A stretch of DNA of 64,000 bases from Pedobacter cryoconitis (GTDB taxonomy: Bacteria > Bacteroidota > Bacteroidia > Sphingobacteriales > Sphingobacteriaceae): the NCBI RefSeq assembly GCF_001590605.1, contig NZ_CP014504.1, forward strand, positions 1,302,001 through 1,366,000, written 5' to 3'. Positions 34,001 through 42,125 of the stretch are shown here, in pieces. A program made the position numbers and the translations under genes. The notes beneath the pieces were generated by a model. The model was not told where the DNA came from. It did not search any database and was given only the letters and a program-made list of their open reading frames with translations. Each line of letters opens with the position of its first letter. The stretch's first letter is position 1.

Positions 34001-34262
34001 ATGGTCAGAATCAAGCATATTGCCCCTCATTTTAATATTGTTATCACTTATTTTAGTGACTACTTCAGGAATAAATCCGGCATCAGCTATCGGGCATATA
34101 TAAATGAATATCATATAAAGCTTATTGAAAAGCGGTTAATGGTCCTTCATTAAGTATGAAACATATTGCTGATGAATTTGGCTTTACAGATAAAAGCCAT
34201 TTGTCTCAATTTTCAAAGGCAGGAGAAAACTAAGTCCGGTGAACTTCAGAAAACAAGCCTAA
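34001..34262 (+). pseudogene. AraC-type regulator fragment with two frameshifts
   Basis: An ATG at 34001 opens 50 codons (VRIKHIAPHFNIVITYFSDYF...) that match the first AraC HTH and stop at 34151. One frame over, from 34156, SMKHIADEFGFTDKSHLSQF is the second HTH and stops at 34231; a further shift yields FKGRRKLSPVNFRKQA to the TAA at 34260, the usual AraC tail. The N-terminal sensing domain is missing. The sequence is close to the AraC protein at 2608 (YLSEHFGISATYFSEYF). It is a dead gene, perhaps a lost duplicate. Confidence 0.75.
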
Positions 34263-34474
34263 GTCGTTTTACGATTTCATCCTTCATCTTTTTAGTTTTA
34301 GCAAAAGTCAACAAGCTTTCTAAAGTGTGCCGGTTTGATCTCTTATGTGCAAGTACATATTCATGGAAGTATTTATCACCCTTTTTAATTGCCGATAAAT
34401 ACAGTTGGGGTATTTTTAATTTCAGGATTAGGAAAGCCAAGATCAAGAGGTACTGCTTTTATATTTAAATTCAT
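34246..34474 (-). pseudogene. Possible degenerate small gene, antisense to AraC remnant end
   Basis: An ATG at 34474 opens MNLNIKAVPLDLGFPNPEIK and stops at 34385 after 29 codons; a +1 frame then continues with AIKKGDKYFHEYVLAHKRS and a lysine-rich end at 34246. Joined, they would make about 77 aa with plausible composition. I recognise no family, and the match to a real gene is uncertain. Confidence 0.3.
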
Positions 34475-34622
34475 CGTGTAAGAGTTGGATGAGTAATAAT
34501 TGTAAAAATTGGCTAAATTAGCCACACCAGGTCAATGGATAAATAAGGGCATATCATAAAGCTACTAAACCTAACCTGTATGCAAAAAACAAATTCTGAA
34601 AACAGACAATGAAAAATGATTA

Positions 34623-35759
34623 ATGGACAAAATTAATTTATCAGTTACAATCGCTGTAATCACGATGTTCATTTCATTATTTCTATCATTTTTTCTGGTT
34701 ACAGTCAAAACAGAACATAAATTAAGTAATCGTCTTTTTGCATTTTTCTTGATTTTAAATGCGATTGATATTAGCGTGAATCTAGGCTACTTTTTTGATA
34801 TCCCTTTAAATGCAAGAGTTTTTATAAGCTCAATTTTTTTCTTACAACTTCCTGCTTTTTATTTATATGTCTTATCCGTTTGCTATGCTGATTTTAAGCT
34901 AAAACCAAAACATTTAATTCATGTGAGTACTTTTTTAATAGCCAATCTGATCTTATTGCCTCGCTTTTATACTGTCAGCCTGGCTTCTAAAATTAGTTTT
35001 CTTAAAAAAAGCAGCAGTATGCTGGAAATACAGTTCAATCATGTTTTAGTGCATATTCAAATTATATTATACCTCATTGCGGCTTTTATGATATTAAGAA
35101 AAGCAAAAAAAATATATCTTGAAAACTATGCAGGAGCAAGCATGGAGTCGCTTAACTGGTTATTTCAGTTTACCGTAGCGCTATCAACCTTTTATTTTAT
35201 TGCGCTGTTAAAAAACATCTTTAAGTTTACTGAATACCCTGATATTTCCGAATCGTTAAAAATTGGGCTTTTCTTATTTGAACTGATTATTATTTTTTGG
35301 TATTTATATAAAGCATTAAATAATCCAGGCCTATTTAGAAATATCGATTCAAGATTAAAACTTGTAGCGGATATAGTTTCCGAAGACAAAAATAGTGCAC
35401 AGTTAATTGATAGCGAAAAAGAGTACAATGAAGATTTATTGAAATTAAAGAGCTATATGATGGAAAAAAGGCCATTTCTTAATCCTTCTTTAACGATTCA
35501 AGATGTTTCTAAAGACCTTAAAATTCCTGTTCGGGATTTATCAGTTTTAATCAATCATAAATTAGAACAGCATTTTTATGATTTCGTGAATACCTATCGT
35601 ATAGAGAATGCGATGGATATTTTAAGAGATGTTACCAAAAGTAAGGTCACTGTTTTAGAAATTCTATACGAGGTAGGTTTTAATTCAAAATCTTCTTTCA
35701 ATACGGCCTTTAAAAAGCACACTGGTAATACACCTACTTCTTATCGTAAAAGTTTGTAA
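34623..35759 (+). CDS. Membrane-anchored AraC family regulator (7TM N-terminus)
   Basis: A 378-aa protein with about seven hydrophobic helices in residues 5-235 and a cytosolic AraC-type double HTH (LTIQDVSKDLKIPVRDLSVLIN and TVLEILYEVGFNSKSSFNTAF, residues about 285-378). This architecture is common in Bacteroidota and lets a membrane sensor act directly on DNA. It lies 152 bp upstream of a secreted serine hydrolase gene on the same strand, its likely target. A TGGCTAA-A-TTAGCCA dyad sits at 34510-34524 upstream. Confidence 0.9.
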   Translation: MDKINLSVTIAVITMFISLFLSFFLVTVKTEHKLSNRLFAFFLILNAIDISVNLGYFFDIPLNARVFISSIFFLQLPAFYLYVLSVCYADFKLKPKHLIHVSTFLIANLILLPRFYTVSLASKISFLKKSSSMLEIQFNHVLVHIQIILYLIAAFMILRKAKKIYLENYAGASMESLNWLFQFTVALSTFYFIALLKNIFKFTEYPDISESLKIGLFLFELIIIFWYLYKALNNPGLFRNIDSRLKLVADIVSEDKNSAQLIDSEKEYNEDLLKLKSYMMEKRPFLNPSLTIQDVSKDLKIPVRDLSVLINHKLEQHFYDFVNTYRIENAMDILRDVTKSKVTVLEILYEVGFNSKSSFNTAFKKHTGNTPTSYRKSL

Positions 35760-35911
35760 AACAGTGATTTGTAATTACTCGTACTTTTCTTTTTAATTAC
35801 TCGTACTTATTTTTTGAAACAAATGCGTTCGACAACTTTTATTCGGTCGCACAGTCTTGATCCCTTCCACATATTTGTATCGAAATAATTTTTAACCTAA
35901 AACCCGATACA

Positions 35912-36970
35912 GTGAAAACATCATTAAAATTTTTAGCAGTGCTATTATTAGTAAGTAACGTTTCTTTTGGACAAGATATCCCGCAAAGAATTGATTCATT
36001 AATAAAAGATAATTACAAAAAAAATCCTAACGTGGGTATTAGCGTTGGTTTTATCAAAAATAATGAAGAATACTATACAGCTTATGGCAATCTGAATATA
36101 GAAAGTCAAATTAAGATTGATAAAAATTCCCTATTCGAAATCGCATCTATCACTAAAATTTTAACCTCAAATTTGATTGCGCAAGCTGTAGTTGAGCATA
36201 AAATTAAAACGGATGATTACATCGACGGTTTCCTTCCAAAAGCGTTTGTATTACATGAAAACCTTAAGAACAAAATAAAAATTTCAGACCTGGCGTCTCA
36301 TCAATCTGGTTTGCCAGATATAGATTTTGCAAAGTTAATAGAACTCAATCCGCAACAGCCTGTAAATAATGTAACTATAGAAATGCTGACTGCGATAATC
36401 AATAATTGTACTGACCTTAAAGATTACGGGAAATACCGTTATTCTACGATTGGTTATACTTTATTAGGGCAAATACTAGAAAAAGTGTATGGCAAGAGTT
36501 ATGATGAAATTATAAGGGAGAAAATGATTAAACCGTTAAAGATGTCAAATACATTAACGAAAGACTTTAACGTAAAAAACAGGACAACTGCTCATAATCC
36601 TGAAGGCGGCATTCAGGAATTCTTCAAATGGAATATTACAGCACCTGCTGGATTAGTAAAATCTAATGCTTCTGATATGGTTACGTATTTAAAAGCAGTC
36701 TTAAATGAAAAAACTGCAGTAGGAAAGGCTGCGATAATTACTGAAAAAATATACTATAAAGATAAAAATAGAGAACTGGGATTAGGACTAAATATTGGGA
36801 CAGATGAGAATAATACACTTTATTTAAAATCAGGTGATTCTATGGGGCAATCATCGATTATATGTTACAATAGGATTAAAAATTGGGGTATCATCCTACT
36901 TCTGGATCAAAGGAATTCAAAAATGAGACAAGAGCTGTTGAATCAAATTTGTGATACTATTTTAAAATAA
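35912..36970 (+). CDS. Secreted serine hydrolase (beta-lactamase/D-Ala-D-Ala peptidase-like)
   Basis: A 352-aa exported enzyme using a GTG start at 35912, with a signal peptide of about 20 residues ending SFGQ. The SxxK motif is ASITKILT near residue 78, the second motif YRYSTIGYTLLG near residue 175 (Tyr retained, Asn replaced) and HNPEGG later. It belongs to the class C beta-lactamase/PBP4* group and is probably a peptidase or esterase rather than a true beta-lactamase. It follows the membrane AraC regulator. No ATG start fits the signal peptide. Confidence 0.85.
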   Translation: MKTSLKFLAVLLLVSNVSFGQDIPQRIDSLIKDNYKKNPNVGISVGFIKNNEEYYTAYGNLNIESQIKIDKNSLFEIASITKILTSNLIAQAVVEHKIKTDDYIDGFLPKAFVLHENLKNKIKISDLASHQSGLPDIDFAKLIELNPQQPVNNVTIEMLTAIINNCTDLKDYGKYRYSTIGYTLLGQILEKVYGKSYDEIIREKMIKPLKMSNTLTKDFNVKNRTTAHNPEGGIQEFFKWNITAPAGLVKSNASDMVTYLKAVLNEKTAVGKAAIITEKIYYKDKNRELGLGLNIGTDENNTLYLKSGDSMGQSSIICYNRIKNWGIILLLDQRNSKMRQELLNQICDTILK

Positions 36971-36981
36971 ATATTTTAGTG

Positions 36982-37101
36982 ATGAATAATGTGGCGGCTA
37001 AAGGCAAGAATCCGGTACCGTTCTTTTGCCGGCGAATATTCTGGTTGCTAGTGCTGGCCTTTATCAATTCTGCCTTCTGGTTTGGGTGCTTTGTTACTTG
37101 A
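36982..37101 (+). CDS. Small hydrophobic ORF overlapping the NUDIX start (uncertain)
   Basis: A 39-codon ORF (MNNVAAKGKNPVPFF...) whose second half CRRIFWLLVLAFINSAFWFG is a single membrane helix. Its stop overlaps an ATG at 37101 (TGATG), which suggests translational coupling to the NUDIX gene. It has no recognised family and may be a small regulatory or leader peptide, or chance. Confidence 0.3.
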   Translation: MNNVAAKGKNPVPFFCRRIFWLLVLAFINSAFWFGCFVT

Positions 37102-37592
37102 TGAAAAAGGAGCATTATATTCGCATTATGAAATCTATCAGTGCGGGAATATTATTATATCGAATTAATGGTGAATTAGCTGAGGTATTTTTAGTTCACC
37201 CTGGTGGCCCTTTTTTTCGAAATAAAGATAGGGGCTACTGGACTATTCCTAAGGGAGAGCCTGTTGGCCAGGAGGAATTGATGGCGACCGCTTTGCGTGA
37301 GTTTTGCGAAGAAACTGGTTATTTACCAGAAGGTGATTTTAAGCCGTTGAACCCCATTGTGCAGAAAGCCGGAAAAGTGGTGCATTGTTGGGCAGTAGCG
37401 GGGAATTTGGATCCTTTAAATATGGTCTGTAATACTTTCACTTTGGAGTGGCCACCTGGGGCTAGTAAATTTGTTGATTTTCCAGAGGTTGATAAAGGGG
37501 AGTGGTTTTCTTTGGATCAGGCAAGACTGTTTATCAATTTGCGGCAAATTAGTTTTTTGGATGAACTGGAAGGGATTCTTTCAGCTGGCTGA
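37101..37592 (+). CDS. NUDIX hydrolase
   Basis: A 163-aa (155 aa if ATG 37128 is used) nucleoside-diphosphate-linked hydrolase. The NUDIX box GEPVGQEELMATALREFCEETGY is complete (G-x5-E-x7-R-E-U-x-E-E-x-G-U) and provides the Mg2+ ligands. The VEVFLVHPGGPFF-type start (residues about 25-40) matches the ADP-ribose/Ap4A branch used by DNA-repair-associated NUDIX proteins. Substrate unknown. The two possible starts differ only by a short basic N-terminus. Confidence 0.85.
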   Translation: MKKEHYIRIMKSISAGILLYRINGELAEVFLVHPGGPFFRNKDRGYWTIPKGEPVGQEELMATALREFCEETGYLPEGDFKPLNPIVQKAGKVVHCWAVAGNLDPLNMVCNTFTLEWPPGASKFVDFPEVDKGEWFSLDQARLFINLRQISFLDELEGILSAG

Positions 37593-37771
37593 TAACATTA
37601 GTTCGTTGTCTGTTTTACATAATTATGCATAGCTTTCTTAAGGCTGTTATTTTAAGCATACGTGTTTTGTCTTTCGGGATATAGCGTGTTTTGATTGACA
37701 GTTAGAAGTTTTAAAACATTCTTTCCAGGTGCGTGTTTAGTTGAGACTAACCAAATTTATATAGTATCAAT

Positions 37772-38044
37772 ATGGAGGATTTTAATTTAAATGCTGAGAC
37801 TTCTGGTGTGAACAGAGAAGGCGATTTTCCTAAAGGGATTAAAAACATTGTTGTTGACCAAATTTCCGGACCAGCCGGTGCTGAAGTTAATTTGGATGGT
37901 GTTCAGCAAAGTTCCAATTTGTATCCGCTTGAGCAAGAATTGGATAGGGAAGGAGCTCCTGGTCATCAAGATGAAGATTTAGGCATCAATTCTGATGGAA
38001 CTAATCCTGGTACAGAATATTTTCCACCATTGAATGAGCCTTGA
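37772..38044 (+). CDS. Hypothetical acidic protein
   Basis: A 90-aa strongly acidic, Gly/Pro/Asn-rich protein (MEDFNLNAETSGVNREGDFP...) predicted to be largely disordered, with no signal peptide or membrane helix. It is similar in style to small stress-associated proteins of Sphingobacteriaceae but has no named family. It ends at the start of the DUF72 gene, with stop and upstream TTG overlapping by two bases, so the pair is probably co-translated. Confidence 0.6.
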   Translation: MEDFNLNAETSGVNREGDFPKGIKNIVVDQISGPAGAEVNLDGVQQSSNLYPLEQELDREGAPGHQDEDLGINSDGTNPGTEYFPPLNEP

Positions 38045-38058
38045 GTGGATTTGCTGTT

Positions 38059-38835
38059 ATGAAAAAAAATAATGTTCCTGTTTATTATTCAGGTACCAGT
38101 GGCTTACTATTGCCGGTGCGTAATAAGCTTTTTTATCCTGAGGAATTCAAAGAGAAAAGCAGGTTGTGTTTTTATGCTTCGATGATGAACAGTATTGAGA
38201 TCAATAGTTCTTTTTACAAAATACCGATGGGTTCAACTGTTGCGAAATGGGCTAAAGATGTTCCGGAGAATTTTAGGTTTACTTTTAAGCTTCCTAAGAT
38301 AATTACACACAATAAGGGACTTGCTTTTGATCCTGAATCTGTAAAACAGTTTATGCAGGTTATCTCTTTAGCAGGTGATAAGAAGGGTTGTCTGCTGGTG
38401 CAGTTTCCCCCTGGCGTACGTATTGGAAACTTAAATCAGCTAACTTTATTAATGGCCTGTCTGCGTGAATGTGATAAAGATGGTGACTGGAATATTGCCT
38501 TGGAGTTTCGTCATGTGTCTTTATATTGTGAGCAGGTTTACAGCTTACTTGATGAATATGGTTTGGGAATAGTGATACAGGATAAGCCACCTGCCATTAC
38601 GCCTATGCTGAATACGGATCTCAACTTTGTGTACCTGCGTTTCCATGGACCTGGAGGAAGTTACAGGGGGAGCTATCAAGATGATTTAATGTATGAATAT
38701 GCTGAATATATCCGGGAATGGATGGCAGAAGGAAAAACGGTGTATGCTTATTTCAATAATACTATGGGTGAGGCAATTGCTAATTTATTTACGTTGAAAG
38801 ATTTGGTTCTTGGAACTGTAAAGGATGATTTGTAA
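38059..38835 (+). CDS. DUF72 (YecE-like) family protein
   Basis: A 258-aa TIM-barrel-like protein. Signatures of DUF72 are seen: YYSGTSGLLLPV near the start, FYASMMNSIEINSSFYKIP, FRFTFKLPKIITHNKGL and the closing VYLRFHGPGGSYRGSYQ. The conserved Asn/Tyr/Arg residues of the putative active cleft are kept. The catalytic role is unknown. ATG 38059 is preferred over an upstream TTG at 38041. It lies in the small stress-type group with the acidic protein upstream. Confidence 0.88.
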   Translation: MKKNNVPVYYSGTSGLLLPVRNKLFYPEEFKEKSRLCFYASMMNSIEINSSFYKIPMGSTVAKWAKDVPENFRFTFKLPKIITHNKGLAFDPESVKQFMQVISLAGDKKGCLLVQFPPGVRIGNLNQLTLLMACLRECDKDGDWNIALEFRHVSLYCEQVYSLLDEYGLGIVIQDKPPAITPMLNTDLNFVYLRFHGPGGSYRGSYQDDLMYEYAEYIREWMAEGKTVYAYFNNTMGEAIANLFTLKDLVLGTVKDDL

Positions 38836-38942
38836 CAAGTTTTAGTGTTGAATTAGTAATACTTCTAAGAGCTCATCAAAATTTTTGACAGGTCATGACC
38901 GAAGGGATTTACAGCCAGAATTTCAGGAGAATTGCATTTGAA

Positions 38943-39827
38943 TCAGCTTACACGATGTTTTTTAGTTTCGCTTGGGCTGTATCCAAAGTGACTTTTATAC
39001 AAGCGTGAGAAATGTGAAACGTTTTCATAACCAACTTCATAGCAAACATTTGCAATTGTTAGTTGAGTAGAAAAGAATAAGCCCTTGGCTTTTTCCAATC
39101 GCTTTTCTTGTATCCATTTCGCAGGTGTTTTCTGAAATAAAGATTCAAATTCCCTCCGGAAGGTCGATAAACTTCTTCCTGAAATATCAGCTAATTCCTG
39201 CAACGTATAGGGTTGAAGGTAATATGCCTCAATAGTTTTTAATAAATCTTTAGTTTCATACCGATTGAGGCTTATCAATTGTTGTAAAAACTTTGGATTT
39301 TCCTGCGAAAGGCTATAAAGTAATTCTAGAATTTTTAATTTGAACAATCCCGTTTTTACATTTTGATTGTCATCGAAATAAGGCTTCATAGATGCTAGGA
39401 ACGATTGTAAACGTCCTCCGTACTGATGAATGATGATTTCATCATCCAAAACTGCCTCTCTTGGATAATCATCCATTTCAATTAATTTTATAAAATCGAT
39501 GATGATATCTTTCTTTAAAGTAAAAGAAACACTTTCATACATATAATCATCCAAGGCATCACCTGCTTTCACAATCTCTACATAAGTAGCCTTTTTTATT
39601 AATAACATTTCTCCCTTTTTTAATTGAAAAAAATGTTTTCCAATGTGCAATTCATTAGTTCCATCCACTGCAAATAGCAAAAAATGTTCTTTTAACATAT
39701 TCTGTTTATGAAATGGGATTTTGTGCTGTTGACGGCAAATCTCTGTTGTGCCGATTTCCTCTGATGTTAAAATAATATGTGTCCCTTGAAATGAACTTTG
39801 ATCTGCTATTTGTTTTACAACATCCAT
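38943..39827 (-). CDS. AraC family transcriptional regulator
   Basis: A 294-aa regulator with an N-terminal cupin (ELHIGKHFFQLKKGEMLLIKKATYV, residues about 55-79) and a C-terminal AraC double HTH (LQELADISGRSLSTFRREFE and IANVCYEVGYENVSHFSRLY). A TACTTTTG box at 39843 fixes the start at 39827 and rules out an in-frame TTG inside the box. Divergent from the RidA-like gene, which it probably regulates. Confidence 0.9.
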   Translation of the reverse strand: MDVVKQIADQSSFQGTHIILTSEEIGTTEICRQQHKIPFHKQNMLKEHFLLFAVDGTNELHIGKHFFQLKKGEMLLIKKATYVEIVKAGDALDDYMYESVSFTLKKDIIIDFIKLIEMDDYPREAVLDDEIIIHQYGGRLQSFLASMKPYFDDNQNVKTGLFKLKILELLYSLSQENPKFLQQLISLNRYETKDLLKTIEAYYLQPYTLQELADISGRSLSTFRREFESLFQKTPAKWIQEKRLEKAKGLFFSTQLTIANVCYEVGYENVSHFSRLYKSHFGYSPSETKKHRVS

Positions 39828-39842
39828 GCTACTGTTTTTTAA

Positions 39843-39850
39843 CAAAAGTA
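39843..39850 (-). promoter_or_regulatory. TAnnTTTG -7 box of the AraC gene at 39827
   Basis: The minus strand reads TACTTTTG, 15 nt before the ATG, for a leader of about 11 nt. Confidence 0.55.
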
Positions 39851-39984
39851 TATAATTTCTGGTTCCTGATTCATCGTAGAATCTTTTTTTCAGATGACGC
39901 GAAAAGTCATGAATTATGGAGTTTTCAGCAATCTAAATGTATAACATATAGTAGAACTTTGAAAAAAAATAATTCATAACAGTT

Positions 39985-40380
39985 ATGCTACAATTTAAAA
40001 ATTCAGAAAAGGTATTTGCAATAAAGGGGTTGTCTCAAGCCGTTGAAATCCCATTTGGTGACCAGAAAATGATTATACTATCGGGACAAATCCCCCTTAA
40101 TAAGCAGGGTGAGTTAGTCGGTAAAGATGTAAAAACACAGACCATTCAGATTTTTGAGAATATCAGAGATATTTTAGAAACCTGCGGTGCTAGCATTGAT
40201 GATATCATAAAACTTGGGATTTTTACTTCAGATATTTCCCAAATAGCTCTCTATAGAGAAGCCAGAGATCAATTTATTAATTCCAATAACCCACCCACAA
40301 GTACGCTTGTTGAGGTAAAAGGTTTATTTAGAAGCGATGTAATAATTGAGATAGAAGTTACTGCTCTAGTAAAAATATAG
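39985..40380 (+). CDS. RidA family protein lacking the catalytic arginine
   Basis: A 131-aa YjgF/YER057c/UK114 protein, normally a homotrimer that hydrolyses reactive enamines and imines. The body of the family is present (IPFGDQKMIILSGQIPLN, QTIQIFENIRDILETCGAS, NPPTSTLVEVKGLFRSDVIIEIE). The position that is Arg in the P-x-R-x-x-V-E-V motif of active RidA is Thr/Ser here (PPTSTLVEV), so imine deaminase activity is doubtful. It probably belongs to one of the Rid subgroups of unknown activity. Divergent from an AraC regulator. Confidence 0.85.
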   Translation: MLQFKNSEKVFAIKGLSQAVEIPFGDQKMIILSGQIPLNKQGELVGKDVKTQTIQIFENIRDILETCGASIDDIIKLGIFTSDISQIALYREARDQFINSNNPPTSTLVEVKGLFRSDVIIEIEVTALVKI

Positions 40381-40702
40381 GTCAGTCAGCTTAAAATTGC
40401 CAATTTTCTCAAAATAAACCAACGATTATTGTTTTTATGATGATTAATTAATTTTCTTTATGAAATGTACATATGTTATTATGCAGCTATTTATTAAGAA
40501 AATAAATGTCAGGAAAACATTAATGCTAAATTTATAAATGGCTTTGGTCAAGATCACCACCCAAAGCAAAACTTACTTTTTGCTTTGGGTGCATGCTTGT
40601 AAAAACCATAAGGCACAACCAGCAACGGATAATATTACCGTATGTACAGTACGTCATTTCCTGTCGGGAAGATGTGTTTAGTATTGCAAGTTGTAAATAC
40701 TT
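40381..40702. other. 322-bp intergenic region with a hairpin
   Basis: Holds a hairpin at 40558-40591 (arms CACCCAAAGCAAAA / TTTTGCTTTGGGTG, 14 bp, 6-nt loop) and, at 40639-40653, a CGTA...TACG sequence that loosely resembles the TetR operators at 41330-41374. No gene is seen. Confidence 0.5.
40558..40591. terminator. Hairpin between RidA-like and tetR genes
   Basis: Perfect 14-bp arms with a CTTACT loop. It lacks a strong T tract on the plus strand; a terminator is likely but not certain. Confidence 0.5.
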
Positions 40703-41308
40703 TTAAGATGGTCCATAAATGGTCATGAAGTCCAGGACGCTCATGCGGGCCAATTCCGTTGAATCAATACTTGAAGCTTTATCAACACAAAAAATTACTG
40801 GATATCGTGCCATCATACAGAGTTGAATAAGTGTTCTGGCAGCTCTGCCTGCATCTCCCGAAGGTAATTTCCCAATGCTCATTTGTGTTTCTAAAAAGTT
40901 TTCGAGTAACTCCTCCGTAGCTTTAGGCGCACGTTCATAAAACAACCTTCCCACTTCTGGGAAACGCGCACTCTCACCAACTGCAAGCCGATGCAAATCA
41001 ATCGATTCTGACGAATATATTTCGTCAATATAGTGCTTCGCAAAGTCTCTAAGGGATTGTTCCAAAGGTTTGTCCGATTTTAAGTTTGGTGCTAACCTTC
41101 CACGAAAAGATGCCGTAGCATGCTCAATATATGCTGCAAAAAGAACTTCTTTGTTAGGGAAGTAGCGCCACAAGGTTTCTTTTGAGCCACCATAAGCTGA
41201 CGCAATTGCAGACATCGTAGTCGCACCATAACCATACTCAAGGAATTGTTTTCCAGCTATTTCTATGATCATTTTACGCCGGGATTCTTGTTGCAATTCT
41301 TTTGACAT
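40703..41308 (-). CDS. TetR/AcrR family repressor
   Basis: A 201-aa repressor with the N-terminal TetR HTH (GATTMSAIASAYGGSKETLWRYFPNKEVLF, residues about 28-57) and an all-helical ligand-binding C-terminus. It is divergent from the dienelactone-hydrolase operon over 81 bp that carry two strong dyads (41330-41345 and 41357-41374), so it almost certainly represses that operon and itself. The ligand is presumably a pathway aromatic or ring-cleavage compound, by inference. Confidence 0.9.
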   Translation of the reverse strand: MSKELQQESRRKMIIEIAGKQFLEYGYGATTMSAIASAYGGSKETLWRYFPNKEVLFAAYIEHATASFRGRLAPNLKSDKPLEQSLRDFAKHYIDEIYSSESIDLHRLAVGESARFPEVGRLFYERAPKATEELLENFLETQMSIGKLPSGDAGRAARTLIQLCMMARYPVIFCVDKASSIDSTELARMSVLDFMTIYGPS

Positions 41309-41329
41309 ACTTTTTTATTTGCTTTTTAC

Positions 41330-41345
41330 CGTACTATGTAGTACG
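41330..41345. promoter_or_regulatory. TetR operator 1
   Basis: CGTACTA-TG-TAGTACG, perfect 7-bp arms. Its dyad centre is 28 bp from that of operator 2. Confidence 0.65.
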
Positions 41346-41356
41346 TTTGTCGGAGT

Positions 41357-41374
41357 CCGTACCATGTGGTACGG
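41357..41374. promoter_or_regulatory. TetR operator 2
   Basis: CCGTACCA-TG-TGGTACGG, perfect 8-bp arms. The core GTAC-half-sites and TG centre match operator 1. An in-frame GTG at 41366 lies inside it, which is why the coding start is placed at 41390. Confidence 0.7.
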
Positions 41375-41389
41375 CTTAACAATTTAGTG

Positions 41390-42091
41390 ATGAGTTTTAC
41401 AACAAAGATACAATCCTACGATGGCGTAGGCAAGTTCAACGTCTATGTAGCTGAGCCCGATGGAAGACCCCGGGGAGCGGTTATCGTTATTCAGGAGATT
41501 TTCGGGGTAGATACCGACATTCGCTGGCGTTGCGATCTTTTAGCCCAGAGCGGTTATCTGGCTATTGCACCCGATCTTTTCTGGCGTCTGGATCCAGGCA
41601 TGGAATTAGACCCGGATATAACGTCTACCATGAAACGGTCCGTGGATGTGGTTATTCGCTTCAATACAGATAAGGGGGTACATGACGTACAAACCACAAT
41701 TAACAAAGCCCGTGAAATTGTAGGCAATAAGGCGAAAATTGGCCTGATCGGATATTGTCTTGGTGGGCGAATGGCCGCATTTGCCTCAGCCCGTACTGAT
41801 ATTGATGCAGCAGTTTCTTATTATGGTGTACAGATTGAGCGTATGTTGGGTGAAAAAGATGCCATCAGAAACCCACTCATGTTACATATGCCTGAGTTTG
41901 ATGAGCACGTTGGTCAGGAAATTCAAAACCAGATTCATGCTGCATTCGATGGCAACGAGCAAATTACAATCTTCGACTATCCAGGACAACATCATGGATT
42001 TGCATGTGCTCTGGGCAAACGCAGGTCGGAAGCCACGGCAAAAGTAGCTAACGAACGTACCGCTCAATTTTTAGCGGAACACATTGGCTGA
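41390..42091 (+). CDS. Dienelactone hydrolase family protein
   Basis: A 233-aa alpha/beta hydrolase that would open dienelactone-type rings in aromatic degradation. The catalytic residues fall at the canonical numbers of classical dienelactone hydrolase: Glu36 (VIVIQEIFG), nucleophile Cys123 (GYCLGG), Asp171 and His202 (PGQHHGF). It starts the operon with the amidohydrolase and SnoaL-like genes, and its GC content is visibly higher than that of genes in the first 40 kb. No signal peptide, so cytoplasmic. Regulated by the divergent TetR repressor. Confidence 0.92.
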   Translation: MSFTTKIQSYDGVGKFNVYVAEPDGRPRGAVIVIQEIFGVDTDIRWRCDLLAQSGYLAIAPDLFWRLDPGMELDPDITSTMKRSVDVVIRFNTDKGVHDVQTTINKAREIVGNKAKIGLIGYCLGGRMAAFASARTDIDAAVSYYGVQIERMLGEKDAIRNPLMLHMPEFDEHVGQEIQNQIHAAFDGNEQITIFDYPGQHHGFACALGKRRSEATAKVANERTAQFLAEHIG

Positions 42092-42125
42092 TGTACTCAA
42101 AAACTAAATTATCTAAAAAAGAATA

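Noticed and set aside
40639..40653. Third TetR operator
   Set aside because: Only four arm bases match on each side; it is mentioned as a weak relative but not called.
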